Positions 62,850-64,000 of a DNA stretch of 64,000 bases are shown here, in pieces. The DNA comes from WM-3-3 sp041660045 (lineage in GTDB: Bacteria > Pseudomonadota > Gammaproteobacteria > Methylococcales > Methylomonadaceae): the NCBI GenBank assembly GCA_041660045.1, contig JBAZXA010000001.1:186001-250000 (forward strand). The letters run 5' to 3'. Position 1 is the first letter of the stretch; each line of letters opens with the position of its first letter. The notes below the pieces were generated by a model, which was not told where the DNA came from, did not search any database, and saw nothing but the letters and a program-made list of their open reading frames with translations. The translations under genes were made by a program, and so were the position numbers.

Positions 62850-62862
62850 GGCTTTTAAAGCC
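62850..62862. promoter_or_regulatory. 13-bp palindrome in the cysD divergent region
   Basis: GGCTTTTAAAGCC is a perfect palindrome around a central T, in the ~110-bp region between divergent cysD and the 62.9-kb gene. It could be an operator for either gene. No known regulator consensus is recognised. Confidence 0.4.
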
Positions 62863-62890
62863 ATATTTGAGTACATCTTTGGTTACAGAA

Positions 62891-63289
62891 ATGAGAAGAA
62901 TATTAGGCTTAGACCATTTGCTAAACAAACAAGTTACCGGGTATGTGGAATATAGCCACATGTTTTTGGCAGAGTTAGCTAATGCAACGATGAAAATACA
63001 AGGTATTAGGGAAACTGTGCCGATTACGGTCGCTGAACTGAAATTATTGGATGATGGGTTATTTTATGACCGATACTCTCAGCGTATCGACTTATTGTTT
63101 GTTGGCAGGATTCTTCACGCTGAGGTGCCTTTAAGTTACGCCATACAAGGGGAATCAATAGTGGTTACTGGGCGTTGCTCGACGATTAAACAAGTGTGTG
63201 GCGTTGATTTATTATTAAATGAGAGTTATACAGGGTGCATGGGTGACATCATAAGACAAAAATTTAGTCTTGCTATTAATAACCTTTAA
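62891..63289 (+). CDS. Hypothetical protein, 132-140 aa
   Basis: Divergent from cysD. The ATG at 62891 gives 132 aa (MRRILGLDHLLNKQ); a TTG at 62867 in the same frame would add 8 residues. No strong ribosome site separates them. The protein has no signal peptide, membrane helix or motif I can assign. Its middle (RETVPITVAELKLLDDG and LFYDRYSQRIDLLF) looks like an alpha/beta fold, and the length and pattern faintly recall chorismate-lyase-like proteins, but the similarity is too weak to assert. Three Cys lie in the last third. Confidence 0.6.
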   Translation: MRRILGLDHLLNKQVTGYVEYSHMFLAELANATMKIQGIRETVPITVAELKLLDDGLFYDRYSQRIDLLFVGRILHAEVPLSYAIQGESIVVTGRCSTIKQVCGVDLLLNESYTGCMGDIIRQKFSLAINNL

Positions 63290-64000
63290 GGTTGGGTAGT
63301 TTGGGGCTCGAAAAAATTGTCTATCACCACTTGATTACGGCCATTGTTTTTTGCTTGATAAAGCGCCTGATCAGCCCGGCCTATAAAACTTTCTGTGGTA
63401 TCACCAGCTTTTAATTTGGTAATGCCTACCGATACCGTCACTTTCCCGATAGACTCCGCTTTATCGGTTCGTTTTAATTGGCTAGTTTCAAGCAGTTTTC
63501 GAATATGTTCTGTTAAATTCAAAGCTTCGCCTAATGAGGTTTCAGGCATCAGCATAATAATTTCTTCGCCGCCATAACGGGCAATGATATGATTTTTTAA
63601 AGCATTTTTCTTCAGTAAAGAGCCAAAAAACTTCAGCACTTTGTCGCCAACTAAATGCCCAAATTTGTCATTGATGCGTTTAAAATTATCTATATCTAAA
63701 ATAGCCAAGCAAGTTTGGTTAGCGGAACAGCTATCTGTTTCTTCCAGTAGCTCAGACATTGCCTCTTCAAATGCGCCACGGTTAAGTAAGCCAGTTAAGG
63801 CGTCAGTTTTAGCCACCGTCCGGATATGCGTCAGCTCATTTTTTAACTGATCCATTTCCTTTTGTGCTTGTTCTAATTCTGATTTTAGTTGTTTACTGGT
63901 TTCGGTGAGTTGCTGAGTTTCTAGAACCATATTCGACAACAGCAACTGCAGTTTTTGAGGGTCATCCAACTGCTTCAAGGATTGCGAGGTGGCTGTGAAG
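63286..64000 (-). CDS. GGDEF diguanylate cyclase (5' partial)
   Basis: The frame is open to the right edge, so the N-terminus is missing; at least 237 residues are visible. A coiled-coil region (~15-60, QLTETSKQLKSELEQAQKEM) leads into a GGDEF domain: TDALTGLLNRGAFEE, LDIDNFKRINDKFGH and the active site ARYGGEEIIMLM (a GGEE variant of GGDEF that remains active in many enzymes). The N-terminal sensor lies beyond the window. It ends 4 bp inside the convergent hypothetical gene. Confidence 0.9.
   Translation of the reverse strand, partial: FTATSQSLKQLDDPQKLQLLLSNMVLETQQLTETSKQLKSELEQAQKEMDQLKNELTHIRTVAKTDALTGLLNRGAFEEAMSELLEETDSCSANQTCLAILDIDNFKRINDKFGHLVGDKVLKFFGSLLKKNALKNHIIARYGGEEIIMLMPETSLGEALNLTEHIRKLLETSQLKRTDKAESIGKVTVSVGITKLKAGDTTESFIGRADQALYQAKNNGRNQVVIDNFFEPQTTQP

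Overview
The window looks like chromosomal DNA of an aerobic, methane- or methylotrophic gammaproteobacterium, most plausibly of the order Methylococcales. The main clue is fhcD-fhcC (formyltransferase and formylmethanofuran dehydrogenase subunit C) of the tetrahydromethanopterin C1-oxidation pathway. It is combined with gammaproteobacterial housekeeping order (tRNA-Leu, tig, clpP, clpX, lon, hup, tRNA-Val, tRNA-Asp, ppiD), two PEP-CTERM surface proteins, YeiP, RlmG, MlaA and an HrcA/CIRCE heat-shock system. I see no insertion sequence, prophage, CRISPR array or toxin-antitoxin pair. Nearly all of it reads as stable chromosome. The species call is inference.

Layout. 1-8.2 kb: end of an OmpA-like gene, then hrcA-grpE-dnaK-dnaJ-dapB, a predicted nucleotidyltransferase and a HAD phosphatase. 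8.4-10.7 kb: a large glycine-rich repeat PEP-CTERM protein. 11-17.2 kb: an AI-2E family permease, OppC- and OppDF-like transporter parts, yeiP and rlmG. 17.3-20.7 kb (minus): a 50-aa membrane protein too short for routine gene finding, an L,D-transpeptidase, an ASCH protein and an Slp lipoprotein. 21-24.4 kb: rimK, a PA3496-family gene, gltA (opposite strand) and a RimB-like protease. 24.5-28.8 kb: aldo/keto reductase, GST, and a membrane-anchored cupredoxin plus multicopper oxidase pair. 29-35.2 kb: an exported-protein block (small 60-aa protein, PEP-CTERM protein, 5'-nucleotidase, TPR/trypsin-like protein, phosphoesterase). 35.7-38.4 kb: tRNA-Leu(CAA), a TolC-type channel and MlaA. 38.8-43.3 kb: fhcD-fhcC, an NMT1/THI5-GGDEF sensor, a radical SAM enzyme and an 83-aa protein with a flagellar-rod-like tail. 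43.5-52.1 kb: the protein quality-control cluster. 52-57.3 kb: fabI, then OppA- and OppB-like transporter parts, a GNAT and a CYTH protein. 57.5-64 kb: htpX, a sorbosone-dehydrogenase-like protein, a Nudix hydrolase, cysDN and a GGDEF protein cut by the window edge.

Regulation is the most informative layer. A near-perfect CIRCE operator follows a sigma70-type promoter at hrcA. Sigma32-type promoters, all with a 13-bp spacer, precede grpE, dnaK (exact consensus), lon and htpX. The stress genes in two separate blocks therefore appear to form one heat-shock regulon, with HrcA controlling its own entry promoter.

Other points worth attention are a peptide-type ABC transporter whose parts lie 40 kb apart (C+DF at 12.5-15.4 kb, A+B at 53-56 kb), fhcDC without adjacent fhcAB, three small genes with visible promoters and/or terminators, a trypsin-like protein lacking its catalytic His, an unusual multicopper oxidase, and several long perfect inverted repeats in non-coding DNA. 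I found no clear anti-phage or wholly new multi-gene system. The best candidates for undescribed biology are the small genes, the split transporter and the regulatory repeats.
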